Source: Ectobius pallidus (taxonomy: Eukaryota; Arthropoda; Insecta; Blattodea; Ectobiidae). From it: a stretch of 64,000 nt of DNA. The position numbers were made by a program, and so were the translations under genes. Below, one piece after another: positions 45,447-56,210 of this stretch (its first letter is position 1; every line of letters starts with the position of its first letter). A model generated the notes under the pieces. The model made no database searches and had not been told where the DNA came from. It worked only from the letters and a program-made list of their open reading frames with translations. The DNA is taken from contig CAXKWD010000007.1 in NCBI GenBank assembly GCA_964059195.1, forward strand, positions 57,661,163 through 57,725,162, given 5' to 3'.

Positions 45447-46943
45447 TAATAGTCCAGTCAATAAACGTCAAAAACGCCGAATAGAAAAAAAAAATCGTGT
45501 AGTTTTGAAATTTTGCAGAAATGTCGGAGGGAGTCTCCTGAATAACATACTAAAAGTCCCCGAAGGTGGGGGGTGAGCGGGGGGCAGGGGGGCCCGCAGA
45601 AGGTCCCATTTTCAAGTTCTTCGCTTATATTTAAACAATGGTGCATCGTAGAGGAAAAATTGGTGTATACAAAATTAAAGCTGATAAAATATCCTACAAG
45701 TTTGATCATACACATTTCTTCCTATTTCCAATAGTTTCCTAGATATCCGCCAACGAAAATAACAAATTTTCGAAACAAGCTCTTTCGCCTCGCGCTTTTC
45801 AACATACTTTGTCTTCTAGCGCTTCATCCCTTACGTATATAGCAATGTTCTCATTAAAGAAGCTGTAGGGAAATAAATTCACTTTAAAGTGAGTAATCAT
45901 TTGTTATTTTGTCTTCAAATTTTCAAAATTTATAACAATTTAAGTTTCGGTCAAATTTCGAGATTTCGAAAGAAAACCGTACATCGCACTTTCTCTATAT
46001 TTAGGGGTTATATCTTTGTATATAAACTGTATATTGTGTATTTACATCATGAAACAAGTGGAGAAGTATGACACAACCATTAAAGTAGAATTTATTAAAA
46101 CTCCGATCACCGTACAAGCACAGGACATGTAATGGAAAATACATTATATTCCAGGCAAGAAAGTAAAAATAGGGACAAAAAATCATCTAGTTTTGAAATT
46201 TGGCAGAGATGTGGGGGGAAGTGTCCTAAACAACATAGTAAAAGTCCCCATGGATAGGGGGTGAGCGGAGGGTAGGGGGCACTTTTGAATGTCATTTCTT
46301 GCAGTTTTCCCTAAACACACAAAAGCTATGGGTTCTAGCAAAAAACAGTTTATGCACAAAATTAAACTACATAAAAGTTCTTATTAAATTGATCTGAATG
46401 ATATTTTTGTGTATTTAATAGTTCAGGAAATAGATGGATGTGAAGTATGACATAGTTCTGGAAATTATGTTTTACATACACCTATATATTATATTTTTCA
46501 ACGAAAATGAAAGCAGATGATAAAATAAATTAGCATGATGCCAAGCAAGTAAACTATTTCTTAGAATACTATTCGTACTAAAGGTAAACATCAAAAATAA
46601 AACTCATTATTATTATTATAATTATTATTATAAAGCTTACAAAAATCTCATGGTATGAGTGTACGTTATAAGAAACATAAACCAGACCTATTATCCGTTA
46701 TATTTTTCTTATAAAATATCATTTTGAAAAATTGTGAAGAGTTAGATATATTTAGTAGCCTAATTACAAGACCTAGTACGCCTACATAGTACTTTAAATA
46801 AATGTTCAGTTGTCTATTTTTTTCAGTCTCCAATACTGGAATCCTAGTACATCGTATGATAAGTTAGGGTTATATTGTTCTTTCTACCAAACATTCAGTA
46901 TTTATACACATATACAACGTTAATTAAAGAGTGCCTGAACAAC

Positions 46944-47138
46944 TTATTTTGCTTGGACGTCATAAATTTTAAACTTTTCTTCTCCTTCTAATGTATACTT
47001 GTTGGTGCACGTACCATGACAGGTTCCACAAACGGATGAGCATTTAATACCAGCTTTTCTGCATCCATATCTTCCACCACCCCGAGTTGCTAGTGACAAA
47101 ATATGATGTGCTAATATTCTCAGAAGCCACATAGACAA
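46944..47138 (-). CDS. Small cysteine-rich ORF in the palindrome spacer (unknown)
   Basis: A 64-residue minus-strand frame reads MSMWLLRILAHHILSLATRG, then GGRYGCRKAGIKCSSVCGTC and HGTCTNKYTLEGEEKF. The first half is hydrophobic, and the methionine may not be the true start: the frame could be a terminal exon entered by splicing. The centre has five cysteines spaced C-x6-C-x3-C-x2-C-x3-C, preceded by a basic CRKAG motif. The pattern looks like a zinc-binding tail. I recall similar cysteine-rich tails in insect repeat-encoded proteins but cannot assign a family or function. It lies in the only substantial single-copy part of a 3-kb palindrome, where an element-encoded gene would be expected. 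Confidence 0.35.
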   Translation of the reverse strand: MSMWLLRILAHHILSLATRGGGRYGCRKAGIKCSSVCGTCHGTCTNKYTLEGEEKFKIYDVQAK

Positions 47139-47267
47139 GTAAACATTTATTTAAAGTAATAGGTAGGCCTACTGTTCTTATAATATCTAATAATTATATC
47201 TAATTCCTTACCATCTTTAAAAATACTGGTAATTTTTTTAATGAAACATAAAACGGCTAAGCTTTAC

Positions 47268-47270
47268 AAC

Positions 47271-47315
<45 letters not shown>
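47268..47315 (+). repeat. (AAT)n microsatellite
   Basis: An uninterrupted AAT repeat at the edge of the palindrome spacer. The left arm has a shorter ATT counterpart near 46608. Confidence 0.95.
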
Positions 47316-47319
<4 letters not shown>

Positions 47320-49808
47320 TTTATGTGTAAAGTCACCATTAGTAAGTGTATTTTTCTAAGAACTAGTTTCCTTGCTTGGCATCATAATAATTTAATTATC
47401 ATCTGCTTTCATTTTCGTTAAAAAAATAATATATAGTTGTATGTAAAACAGAATTTCCAGAACTATGTCCTACTTCATATCCTTCTATTTAATGAACTAT
47501 TAAATACACAAAAATATCATTCAGATCAATTTTATAAGAACTTTTATGTAGTTTAATTTTGTGCATAAACTGTTTTTTGCTAGAACCCATAGCTTTTGTG
47601 TGTTTAGGGAAAACTGCAAGAAATGACATTCAAAAGTTCCCCCTACCCTCCGCTCACCCCCTATCCATGGGGACTTTTACTATGTTGTTTAGGACACTTC
47701 CCCCCACATCTCTGCCAAATTTCAAAACTACATGATTTTTTGTCCCTGTTTTTACTTTCTTGCCTGGAATATAATGTATTTTCCATTACATGTCCTGTGC
47801 TTGTACGGTGATCGGAGTTTTAATAAATTCAACTTTAATGGTTGTGTCATAGTTCTCCACTTGTTTCATGATGTAAATACACAATATACAGTTTATATAC
47901 AAAGATATAACCCCTAAATATAGAGAAAGTGCGATGTACGGTTTTCTTTCGAAATCTCGAAATTTGACCGAAACTTAAATTGTTATAAATTTTGAAAATT
48001 TGAAGACAAAATAACAAATGATTACTCACTTTAAAGTGAATTTATTTCCCTACAGCTTCTTTCATGAGAACATTGCTATATACGTAAGGGATGAAGCGCT
48101 AGAAGACAAAGTATGTTGAAAAGCGCGAGGCGAAAGAGCTTTTTTCGAAAATTTGATGGTTTCGTTGGCGGATATCTAGGAAACTATTGGAAATAGGAAG
48201 AAATGTGTATGATCAAACTTGTAGGATATTTTATCAGCTTTAATTTTGTATACACCAATTTTTCCTCTACGATGCACCATTGTTTAGATATAAGCTAAAA
48301 TCCTAAAAATGGCACTTTCTGCGGGCCCCCCTGCCCTCCGCTCACCCCCCACTTTCGGGGACTTTTAGTATGTTGTTCAGGACACTCCCTCCGACAACTC
48401 TGAAAAATTTCAAAACTACATGATTTTTTTTCTATTTTTCATTCGTTGCCTGGACTATAAGTCGAATAGAAGGAAGGATAAGCTGACAAAATGAGGAATG
48501 CCGGCTATTAACTACATTACTATGTTCCCTACGTACAAAATGTTATGTAGATATGAATATTTATATACAGTACTGCTAATTTGGCGATTGGGTATGATTC
48601 AAAGTAACTAAAAGAATGTACATCTAGGGTTCAGAGAGTAAAATACTAATTGATATACGTGATAAACACTGATATATGTGGTGTGTATTCGCATACATTT
48701 TTAATATTTATTTTCTATATCAAATGCATATTTAGCCTATACCCTCATATTAAAAACGCATTCAAAATCAAAATATTAAAATAAGTTTACAACACGAAAA
48801 CTTACCATTTCCTTGTCAGAATAGTGAAAAAAGATGGGAACTTGACAATCGATTAAACCTTTTTTTCTTCTCATTCCTCATTATTTCTTATTCCTTTTAT
48901 TATCGGTATGCTAGACAATCGTTACATGATTTTCATTTCTAGTTATGAGATAAAATATTGTTAAGCATATCATTGCATGACATAGCAGAATATAAAGGCA
49001 GAATTTAAGAATTATCATACGTTAAGTTATGTAGCCTATTAAATTGGCAACGCTATTGTCACAATTTTTATTCGAAGCCGTTAATTTAACTTGGCTATTT
49101 AGAAATCACAGAATTTATATTTTGATATCAGATGCAATAGAAAGCTACAGTAATATACACATATTTATACAGCAAAGTAAAATAAATAGGCCTAAAATAA
49201 CAAAAAAAATTAAACAGGGAAGTGATCTTTAAATATAAAGGTGCAATAAAGATACAGTTTAACAAAGGTATGTACTGTAATTATCATTGCGTTACTACGT
49301 AATTTTAATTTATTTTAATTTGTAATTTACTCTATTTTTAAATGGCCCATAACATCTTCTCGATGCTCCGGCAAATTTAATACTAATTTAAATATTAAAG
49401 AATATCCAATCGCCACACTGCATATAAATGTTCATACATTGGTAACATATTACTGCAAGTCGAGTACAAAATAACGTTGTCTATATCGGAAATTTCTCAT
49501 AATATTTGTTAGGTAATCCTTCCTTTTTAGTCTTATTTAAGAACCTATCTGCTGTAATTTTTCTTTCGTCTTTTTGACACTTAAACATTCTAGAAGGGCC
49601 CAGTAGACAAGGAAGTATGTGTAGTAGTCTCGTGTCTTCTATAAAAATATAAAATTACGAACATATTTTTCGGACTGGGAAGATGGAACGCCATTTAAAA
49701 GCATGGTGCCAGCAGACGACAACTGGAAAAACAAGTGACCGACGGCTAGCGCATACCGGCTAGTACACCCACGCTATCTGTCGGAGAAGTTTGGCGAGCT
49801 ACATCCCT

Positions 49809-50186
49809 ATTATGAGTAATGCGGTGATTCCACAAACTTTCATCAATGAAAACTTGAAGTAATTTAGAATGAAAGTTATTTCGCCTTCTAAGCTTAAGGG
49901 GAGATTGCCAGCACATTTCATCAAAAATGTGAATTTTCTGTTTATTGTATATTTTCATTGAATTAAGTATAATTTACATGTTACAGTTGGAAAGGTCTGG
50001 TTTAAAGCGTAGAGGATCGATTTAATAGCTCCAATTTTACAGTGAGTGAACATTAATATAGGTATAATAGGCTTCTACTCATCGCCAGAGGAGCAATCCG
50101 GCTATACCCAATTACCTCTGTAGCAGCCTATTCTTTCTTGTGATGTAAAGAATGAATGTAAAGAATGAATGTAAAGAATGAATGTT
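49809..50186. other. No gene; short 14-bp tandem repeat at the right end
   Basis: The spacer ends in about three copies of GTAAAGAATGAAT at about 50150-50186, next to the hAT duplication. Confidence 0.5.
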
Positions 50187-50194
50187 CTCACAGT

Positions 50195-51526
50195 CAGTAG
50201 CGGCTCGTGGCTCAAAACGAGGGTGTGCTGTAAATACCATTTCATACATCAAACTTAAATGATTTAAAAAATGATTATTAGGCCTATCTAAACTGCCCGT
50301 CTCTTAATCCATATCTGGGAACTCTCACGCGATTTTCTCTGTCCTAATTTTTTTTTTTTTGCTAATTTCTCTCGTCGTAATCTATCTCTCCGAAACTCTC
50401 GTGAAATAGTGTATAACATTATTATTCTTGTAGCCTACTGATTATTAAACCAATCTTTCTTAATTCCTTCTTTCTCCATGCTCGTTCCTCTCTGACTTTT
50501 TTCTTTACAACCAGTCACCAATGCCTTGTACTCTACACCCTTGCCTTATATCACAATTCCTTGCCTAGTCCATTAATATTCTTCCCATGGGTTTTCTTAA
50601 ACACAAGCATCAAATAAATTCTAAATATAACTTTCCCGCGCTTAATGTATTAAGTTCTTTTTTTTCTGAACGCAAAAATGTTTCGTGCATTGTCACTACA
50701 GTAGATGAACTATTTCACGAGAGTTTTCAGAGAGATAGATTACGACGAGAGAAATTAGCTAGAAAATAATTTGGGCAGAGAAAATCGCGTGAGAGTTCCC
50801 AGAGATGAATTAAGGCGGGAGGAAATAGTAATTCCCATGCTTAAGGTGCAGAACGTTGTGTGAGTTGTGTGAGAGAGAAAATAGCAACAACAAAAATAAT
50901 TAGGGTAGCGAAAATCGCGTGAGTGTTCCCCAAAGTGGAATAAGAGACGAAAAAATAGTATGTTTAATGATCGAGGTAGAGGAAGTCGCTTTAGTGTTCC
51001 CAGTGCGACAGAATACTTAATCGGGGTTGTGGAATCCGTGTTTCTGAATTTAGCACATTCGAATTTGGCGGTGAAGATGAAAAACATAGCTTACTTGACA
51101 ATGATGATCCCTCACGCTACATTACGGCTCTCTACCGTCAGACAGTGGAAGATACTATCACATAACTAACAACGCTCCCGCCGGTGAGATGTGAAGTAAT
51201 TAGTAAAGCCTCGGAATCTCATGCTTGCACCCCGTTAGCACATTCTGCAGGTTAAAACTGGCATATACGCCAATACAGTCAAGCTTTGGCATGACGTCAC
51301 AGCCCTACGAGAGAGGTGCTGTTTACAGAATCCTATCGCGAGGTGGAAAAGGTAATATTCACATTACCGACTCTGATTCTCCAAGATAAAATAAGGAATT
51401 CTCGCGTGGGCACGCGAAGTTCAAAATCTACGTAAAAGTAAATATAGTATTGCGTTTGAAAATAACATTATACGAAAACAAGCTGTATGTTGCAGCACTG
51501 CAGCACAATAGGAGAAACCGCCACTG
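50195..51526. mobile_element. hAT element, non-autonomous, with internal minisatellite
   Basis: The ends CAGTAGCGGCTCGTGG and, inverted, CAGTGGCGGTTTCTCC are flanked by the perfect 8-bp duplication CTCACAGT (50187-50194 and 51527-51534). The interior contains inverted and direct units of the GAGAGAAATTAGC/GAGAAAATCGCGTGAG minisatellite and an AATTTGGCGG segment, both shared with the hAT at 38109-40594. No transposase is readable. Confidence 0.88.
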
Positions 51527-51731
51527 CTCACAGTGCTATCTGAATGAAGATCACAGTATTTGTATCTCAAAGCAGGAGAAGGAATTTGACGCGATTCGGA
51601 GGAATTGGCGTTGTTTACATTCAAACACCAATGTTTAAGAGCGTCGTCTGCATTACGTAAATCAATTAATGCAGTGCTACCTTTACTTTAAAACACTCAA
51701 TTTACTTCCAAACGTTTAATATTCAATGACA

Positions 51732-52135
51732 TCCACCGATTGCGCAAGGGGTTAGTTCGAATCCTGGTCGAGACAAGTTACCTAAGTGGTTTTCTTCTGG
51801 GGTTTTTCCTCACCTATGACACAAATGTCGGCTAACTTTAGGCCTTTGTCGTCCCCGGATACCTTCTGGCCATCATTATCTTCTTCATCCCATCCTTGAC
51901 TTGTTTAGAATTGAATATGTGTGAGAATGTTGTGTCTCGTCCTATGTGTTCGTGTTATCTCGGAGGTGACCCCACTTAGAGCCGATTCCTCACCCCGGGA
52001 GGTCTTCCATGTCCTTGTCTGGTCAAAAAAGTAGGCCTATGTATATCAAAGCTAAGACCTCTCCCGACAGGTAGCTGCCCTGTATGTGAGTGCGTAATTC
52101 CTAAAAGAGAGAGGTAAAACTACAAGAAATAAAGA
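51732..52135 (+). mobile_element. tRNA-related SINE
   Basis: A B-box-like TTAGTTCGAATCCTGG near the start indicates a tRNA-derived head, with the A box weak or truncated. The body ends in CCTAAAAGAGAGAGGTAAAA and an AAAGAAA tail. A 14-bp duplication AATATTCAATGACA flanks it (51718-51731 and 52136-52149). The tail is shared with 14291-14345. Confidence 0.87.
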
Positions 52136-52149
52136 AATATTCAATGACA

Positions 52150-53180
52150 CTACTCATTGCAACATGCTCATGATTATGACAAAAAGTTGATAAAAGAAAC
52201 CGCCAAGATAAAATGCAACCTACATGTTTTTATTAAATGTTTCATTTAATAAGAGAAGTAAAATTGTGGAAACAGGCTACTCACACAAAAGAAAAATATA
52301 AGATAAGGTTTATTCGCTTTTCCTTTTTGTGTTTTAAAATGTATGCTCGAATCAGCATGCTTATTTTTATCTTTATGCGATTATTCAAATTCTATAAAGA
52401 CCGGATGAATTAGGTCTCTTTTGAATTGTTTTTGTTGATGAGAAGGAAAAATACTTAACTTTATTTTGACATTAAATAAAATTGTGTAAAGTATTTACAA
52501 TGCATTATTTAATACTCTTACGAAGGGTTTTAAGAACTGACAGAATGAATAGAGAAACCTGGTTCCTATTACATTATATTTTCCCTCCCTGCATATGCGT
52601 TCTGTTTGATATTTTCAAGAGCATTTGTTTAGTATACATACAGTGTGACACTCTCGTTAAACAATGAGGCAGGGCCAATATGATGACTCCAGCCTTGAGC
52701 AATGATGGCAGCTCATTTCTGTCTTTATTTCCACGCGTTTAGGCCTACAATGTTACAATCACATTTTTGGGAAGATATGGTAAAATATCGATAGAAATTA
52801 ATACTGAACGCATCCTAGCTTCAGCAGTCAGCAACCATTTTAGCATATATATAAACAGGCATGATATAATGTGACTGAATTCGATTTGCCGTTGCCCTGA
52901 ATATGTTGTGTTTAAAAACGTTCATTACAATACAAATAATAAATAAATTAGCTTCTAAAATGTTAAAATCAATTCAATGAATTACTTACCGTATTTTAGG
53001 GACCATAAGACGCACTTTTTTATCTTGAAAACAGAACCCTGAAAGTTGGGTGCATTGTCTTAAGTTGGCCTACACTAAAAAGTTAAAATTATGGTAAATA
53101 TTGCCAGAATACCATAGATATAAATAAGGTGCTTTCAGTGATAAGATAGTTACAAATTTTGGCACAGGCTATACATCAGT
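52150..53180. other. No gene; possible TIR remnant near 52986-53020
   Basis: ACCGTATTTTAGGGACCATA then AGACGCACTTTTT resembles a widely seen DNA-transposon terminus. No partner end is visible. The rest is AT-rich and unassigned. Confidence 0.35.
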
Positions 53181-53289
53181 GCACTTGTCACAATCGTAAA
53201 ATGAAGGTACCTGGAAGGCAGGTAGACCTATACAATGCGAGTAGTATGGGGGTGCTTATGGCGGTGTAAAAGTTTGGCAACTTCCCGCC

Positions 53290-53345
53290 GCCATCTTGGA
53301 TGACGTCACTTCCGGTCGCCATCTTGGATGACGTCACTTCCGGTC
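53290..53345 (+). promoter_or_regulatory. Tandem YY1/CRE/ETS-like module (2 x 28 bp)
   Basis: Two exact 28-bp units each hold GCCATCTTGG (YY1/Pho-type), TGACGTCA (CRE palindrome) and ACTTCCGG (ETS-type). In animal genomes these three motifs together mark housekeeping-type promoters. No transcript or host gene is evident nearby, so function is inference. It stands 45 bp before a tandem-repeat array. Confidence 0.5.
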
Positions 53346-53389
53346 GCCAGGTTTGCGTACGTACGCGCCTGCAGTTAAGCACTTTTACC

Positions 53390-53670
53390 AACGACGCCTA
53401 GAAACGCACTCTTACGCAAGGCTTTTTAGCTATGTTGTTAAGCCCTATTGCCAACGACGTCTGGATATGCACTCTTACGCAACGCTTTTTACCAATTTTG
53501 TTACGCCCTTATGCCATGGACGTCTGGATATGCACACTTATGCAAGGCTTTTACCAATTAGTTACGCCCTTATGCCATGGACGTCTGGACAACCACTCTT
53601 ACGCAAGGGCTTTAATTGATGTTGTTACGCCCTTATGCCATAGACGCCATGGACGCATTCTTACGCGAGG
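53390..53670 (+). repeat. About 62-bp tandem repeat, five units
   Basis: The unit GACGTCTGGATATGCACTCT, then TACGCAAGGC and GTTACGCCCTTATGCCATG recurs at about 53396, 53456, 53518, 53577 and 53644. It stays open in two frames, which gives repetitive translations, but nothing suggests a protein. Confidence 0.85.
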
Positions 53671-53859
53671 TTGTATTTTATTTTCGGGACGTTTGCAGTT
53701 GGGTCCTTTGGCTATCCCATATGAAGTCCCTACACTTTGAACTTTTTTTTATCCCGCAAACGTTATGACCTTTTGACAGTTGTAGTCGCTATCCCAGGAC
53801 CTCCATATGACGTCATCATTATATTGCGTTCTTATGCATGTTGATTTTATACTTATATT

Positions 53860-53968
53860 TATTTAATAAAACCTTGTCTCATGGGTGGACTCGAACCAGT
53901 CAAGTTGTGATTACTGGGCACCTGTGTTTAACCGCGTGACCACGGTGACATCCTATGAGCCACCTGCT
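53860..53968 (-). mobile_element. tRNA-derived SINE head or tRNA relic
   Basis: On the minus strand TGGTCACGCGGTTAA (A-box-like) is followed about 35 bp later by GGTTCGAGTCC, an exact B box. Flanking stems do not pair as a tRNA acceptor, and the intervening arm is weak, so this is a SINE head rather than a working tRNA gene. Its CTTGTCTCAT edge is also found at the start of the neighbouring satellite unit. Confidence 0.5.
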
Positions 53969-53970
53969 AT

Positions 53971-55000
53971 CATTGTCTCATATAAAATTCAGTGACGTCA
54001 TGTTATCCATTCTTGTGCTTTCATAATTGTCTACTAGATCGCGCTAGTTAACAGTCATTACTTTCAGAATTATCTACTAGATGGCAGTTGTGTACCATGC
54101 TATAAGATGGCGGCTAGCGGTAAATTCAAAATTCAAAACCTTGTCTCGTATAATATTCAGTTTTTCTCAATGAGTCATGTTATTCAATCTTGTGCTTTCA
54201 TAAATGTTTACTAGATCGCACTAGTTAACAGTCATTACTTTCAGTTTTGTCTACTAGAATCCATTTGTGTACCATCCTATAAGATGGCGACTACCGCTAA
54301 TTTCAAAATTCAAAACCTTGTCTCTATAATATTCAGTTTTTCTCAATGAGTCATGTTATTCAATCTTGTGCTTCCATAAATGTTTACTAGATCGCACTAG
54401 TTAACAGTCACCACTTTCAGTTTTGTCTACTAGAAGGCAGTTGTGTACCATGCTATAAGATGGCGGCTAGCGGTAAATTCAAAATTCAAAACATTGTCTC
54501 ATAATATTCAGTTTTTCTCAGTGAGTCATGTTATTCAATCTTGTACTTTCATAATTGTCTACTAGATCGCGCTAGTTAACAGTCATTACTTTCAGAATTA
54601 TCTACTAGATGGCAGTTGTGTACCATGCTATAAGATGGCGGCTAGCGGTAAATTCAAAATTCAAAACCTTGTCTCGTATAATATTCAGTTTTTCTCAATG
54701 AGTCATGTTATTCAATCTTGTGCTTTCATAAATGTTTACTAGATCGCACTAGTTAACAGTCATTACTTTCAGTTTTGTCTACTAGAATGCATTTGTGTAC
54801 CATCCTATAAGATGGCGACTACCGCTAAATTCAAAATTCAAAACCTTGTCTCGTATAATAATCAGTTTTTCTCAATGAGTCATGTTATTCAATCCTGTGC
54901 TTTCATAAATGTTTACTAGATCGCACTAGTTAACAGCCATTACTTTCAGTTTTGTCTACTAGAAGGCAGTTGTGTACCATGCTATAAGAGGGCGACTCGC
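53971..55000 (+). repeat. About 176-bp satellite, six units
   Basis: Units start CTTGTCTCGTATAATATTCA near 53971, 54141, 54318, 54493, 54668 and 54846. Each ends in TATAAGATGGCGGCTAGCGG or the variant GGCGACTACCGC. The order of the two variants is not strictly alternating. The AAGATGGCG core is a YY1/Pho-type site. Confidence 0.9.
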
Positions 55001-55800
55001 ACTATGCTATCCATATTCATCCCAACGACTGTAATTAGGCCATTTGGACCAACGAAACGTTATGGTCGTCATGGTAGTCGATTCGAACAATTGAGTTACG
55101 CCTTTTAACACTATACTATCCTCGATTCATACCGATGGCTGTAATTAAGCCATTTGGACCAAGGAGAGGTTATGGACTTGATGGTAGTCGTGTCGAACAA
55201 TTGAGTTACGCCCTTTAGCACTATGCTATCCCCGATTCATCCCAACGTCTGTAATTAGGCCATTTGGACCAACGAAACGTTATGAGCATCATGGTAGTCG
55301 ATTCGAACAATTGAGTTACGCCTTTTAACACTATACTATCCTCGATTCATACCGATGGTTGTAATTAAGCCATTTGGATCAAGGAGAGGTTATGGACGTG
55401 ATGGTAGTCGTTTCGAACAATTGAGTTACGCCCTTTAGCACTATGCTAACCCCGATTCATCCCAACGGCTGCAATTAGGCCATTTGGACCGACGAAACGT
55501 TATGAGCGTCATGGTAGTCGTTTCGAACAATTGAGTTACGCCCTTTAGCACTATGCTATCCCCGATTCATCCCAACGGCTGCAATTAGGCCATTTGGACC
55601 GACGAAACGTTATGAACGTCATGGTAGTCGTTTTCGAACAATTGAGTTACGCCTTTTAACACTATGCTATCCCCGATTCATCCCGATGGCTGTAATTAGG
55701 TCCTTTTGATCAAGAAGAGGTTTTGGACGTCATGATAGTCGTTTTCTAACAAAACGTTACACCCTTTCACACTATGTTATTCCCTGATTCATTCATTCAG
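55001..55800 (+). repeat. About 109-bp satellite, about seven units, dimeric order
   Basis: Units begin CACTATGCTATCC at about 55002, 55111, 55219, 55328, 55438, 55547, 55657 and 55768. The first four alternate between a GCTATGCTATCC...CCAACG type and an ACTATACTATCC...ACCGATGG type, so a 218-bp higher-order unit is visible. The common part is GGCCATTTGGACCAACGAAA and GAACAATTGAGTTACGCC. Confidence 0.88.
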
Positions 55801-56210
55801 ACGCCGATTACCATTTAGGCCCTATCTTTTCCACTAAAGATGCCATCTGTAAACAAGAAAGAAGTCTAATTAATTAATTAAATAATAATGGTACCACGCA
55901 AGTTTAATGATTATGTCAAAAAAAAATATTAGATGAAATCTTACCTTACTAGTTTAAATCACAAGATGTCTATAGAACCGTACGGGTGTTTACTCATTTA
56001 ACAAACCGAATAAATACAGGACTTTTTTATACAAAACTCTCCCCAAAACTCTATTTGTTTTATAACGTAGTACACGTATAATTTTTTTCCATTTTAGAAT
56101 GTTGTAACATAGAGCTTGACATATCAGTAAACAAGTAAGGAGAAAACAAAACAAGTATAAATAGATCCACAGCGTAAAGTCGCCTTCCGAAAATAGGTAA
56201 GGTCCAACAA
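55801..56210. other. No recognisable gene
   Basis: A spacer of AT-rich sequence between two satellite blocks. TTAATTAATTAAAT near 55868 is the only regular feature. Confidence 0.4.

Larger units (their letters stand above)
45450..48455. mobile_element. Second palindromic element (arms about 1.15 kb)
   Basis: Arms 45450-46605 and 47320-48455 pair closely. Ends read AGTCCAG...CTGGACT. TATAA flanks it (45445-45449 and 48456-48460), and the uninterrupted foldback segment at about 45075 has the sequence once. Within each arm a block with TAGTTTTGAAATTT and a G-rich run (GGTGGGGGGTGAGCGGGG) occurs twice, about 700 bp apart. The spacer holds a cysteine-rich ORF. Confidence 0.78.
37787..49808. mobile_element. 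Giant nested foldback (about 12 kb inverted repeat)
   Basis: The module starting TAGGGATGTAGCTC and running through CGCTAGCCGTC...CACTTGTTTTTCCAGTTG lies at the left end (37787) and inverted at the right end (49808). A third copy stands at the centre (45178). Collinear arm segments pair as follows: 37787-38108 with 49808-49490; 40603-41597 and 41983-42179 with 49480-48520; 45004-45166 with 48520-48463 and 45446-45355. TA flanks both ends if the TIR starts GGGATG. No transposase is recognisable. It has received at least five insertions, listed separately. Confidence 0.8.

Noticed and set aside
46107..46295. 62-residue frame, also present at 47623-47811
   Set aside because: It occurs twice because of the inverted repeat, lies in a G/C-run block and shows no family resemblance.
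53353..53740. Repetitive protein frames
   Set aside because: Two overlapping frames of a 62-bp tandem repeat are both open by periodicity. There is no start context or domain.
53860..53968. Functional tRNA gene
   Set aside because: A and B boxes are present, but I cannot pair an acceptor stem or a proper anticodon arm.
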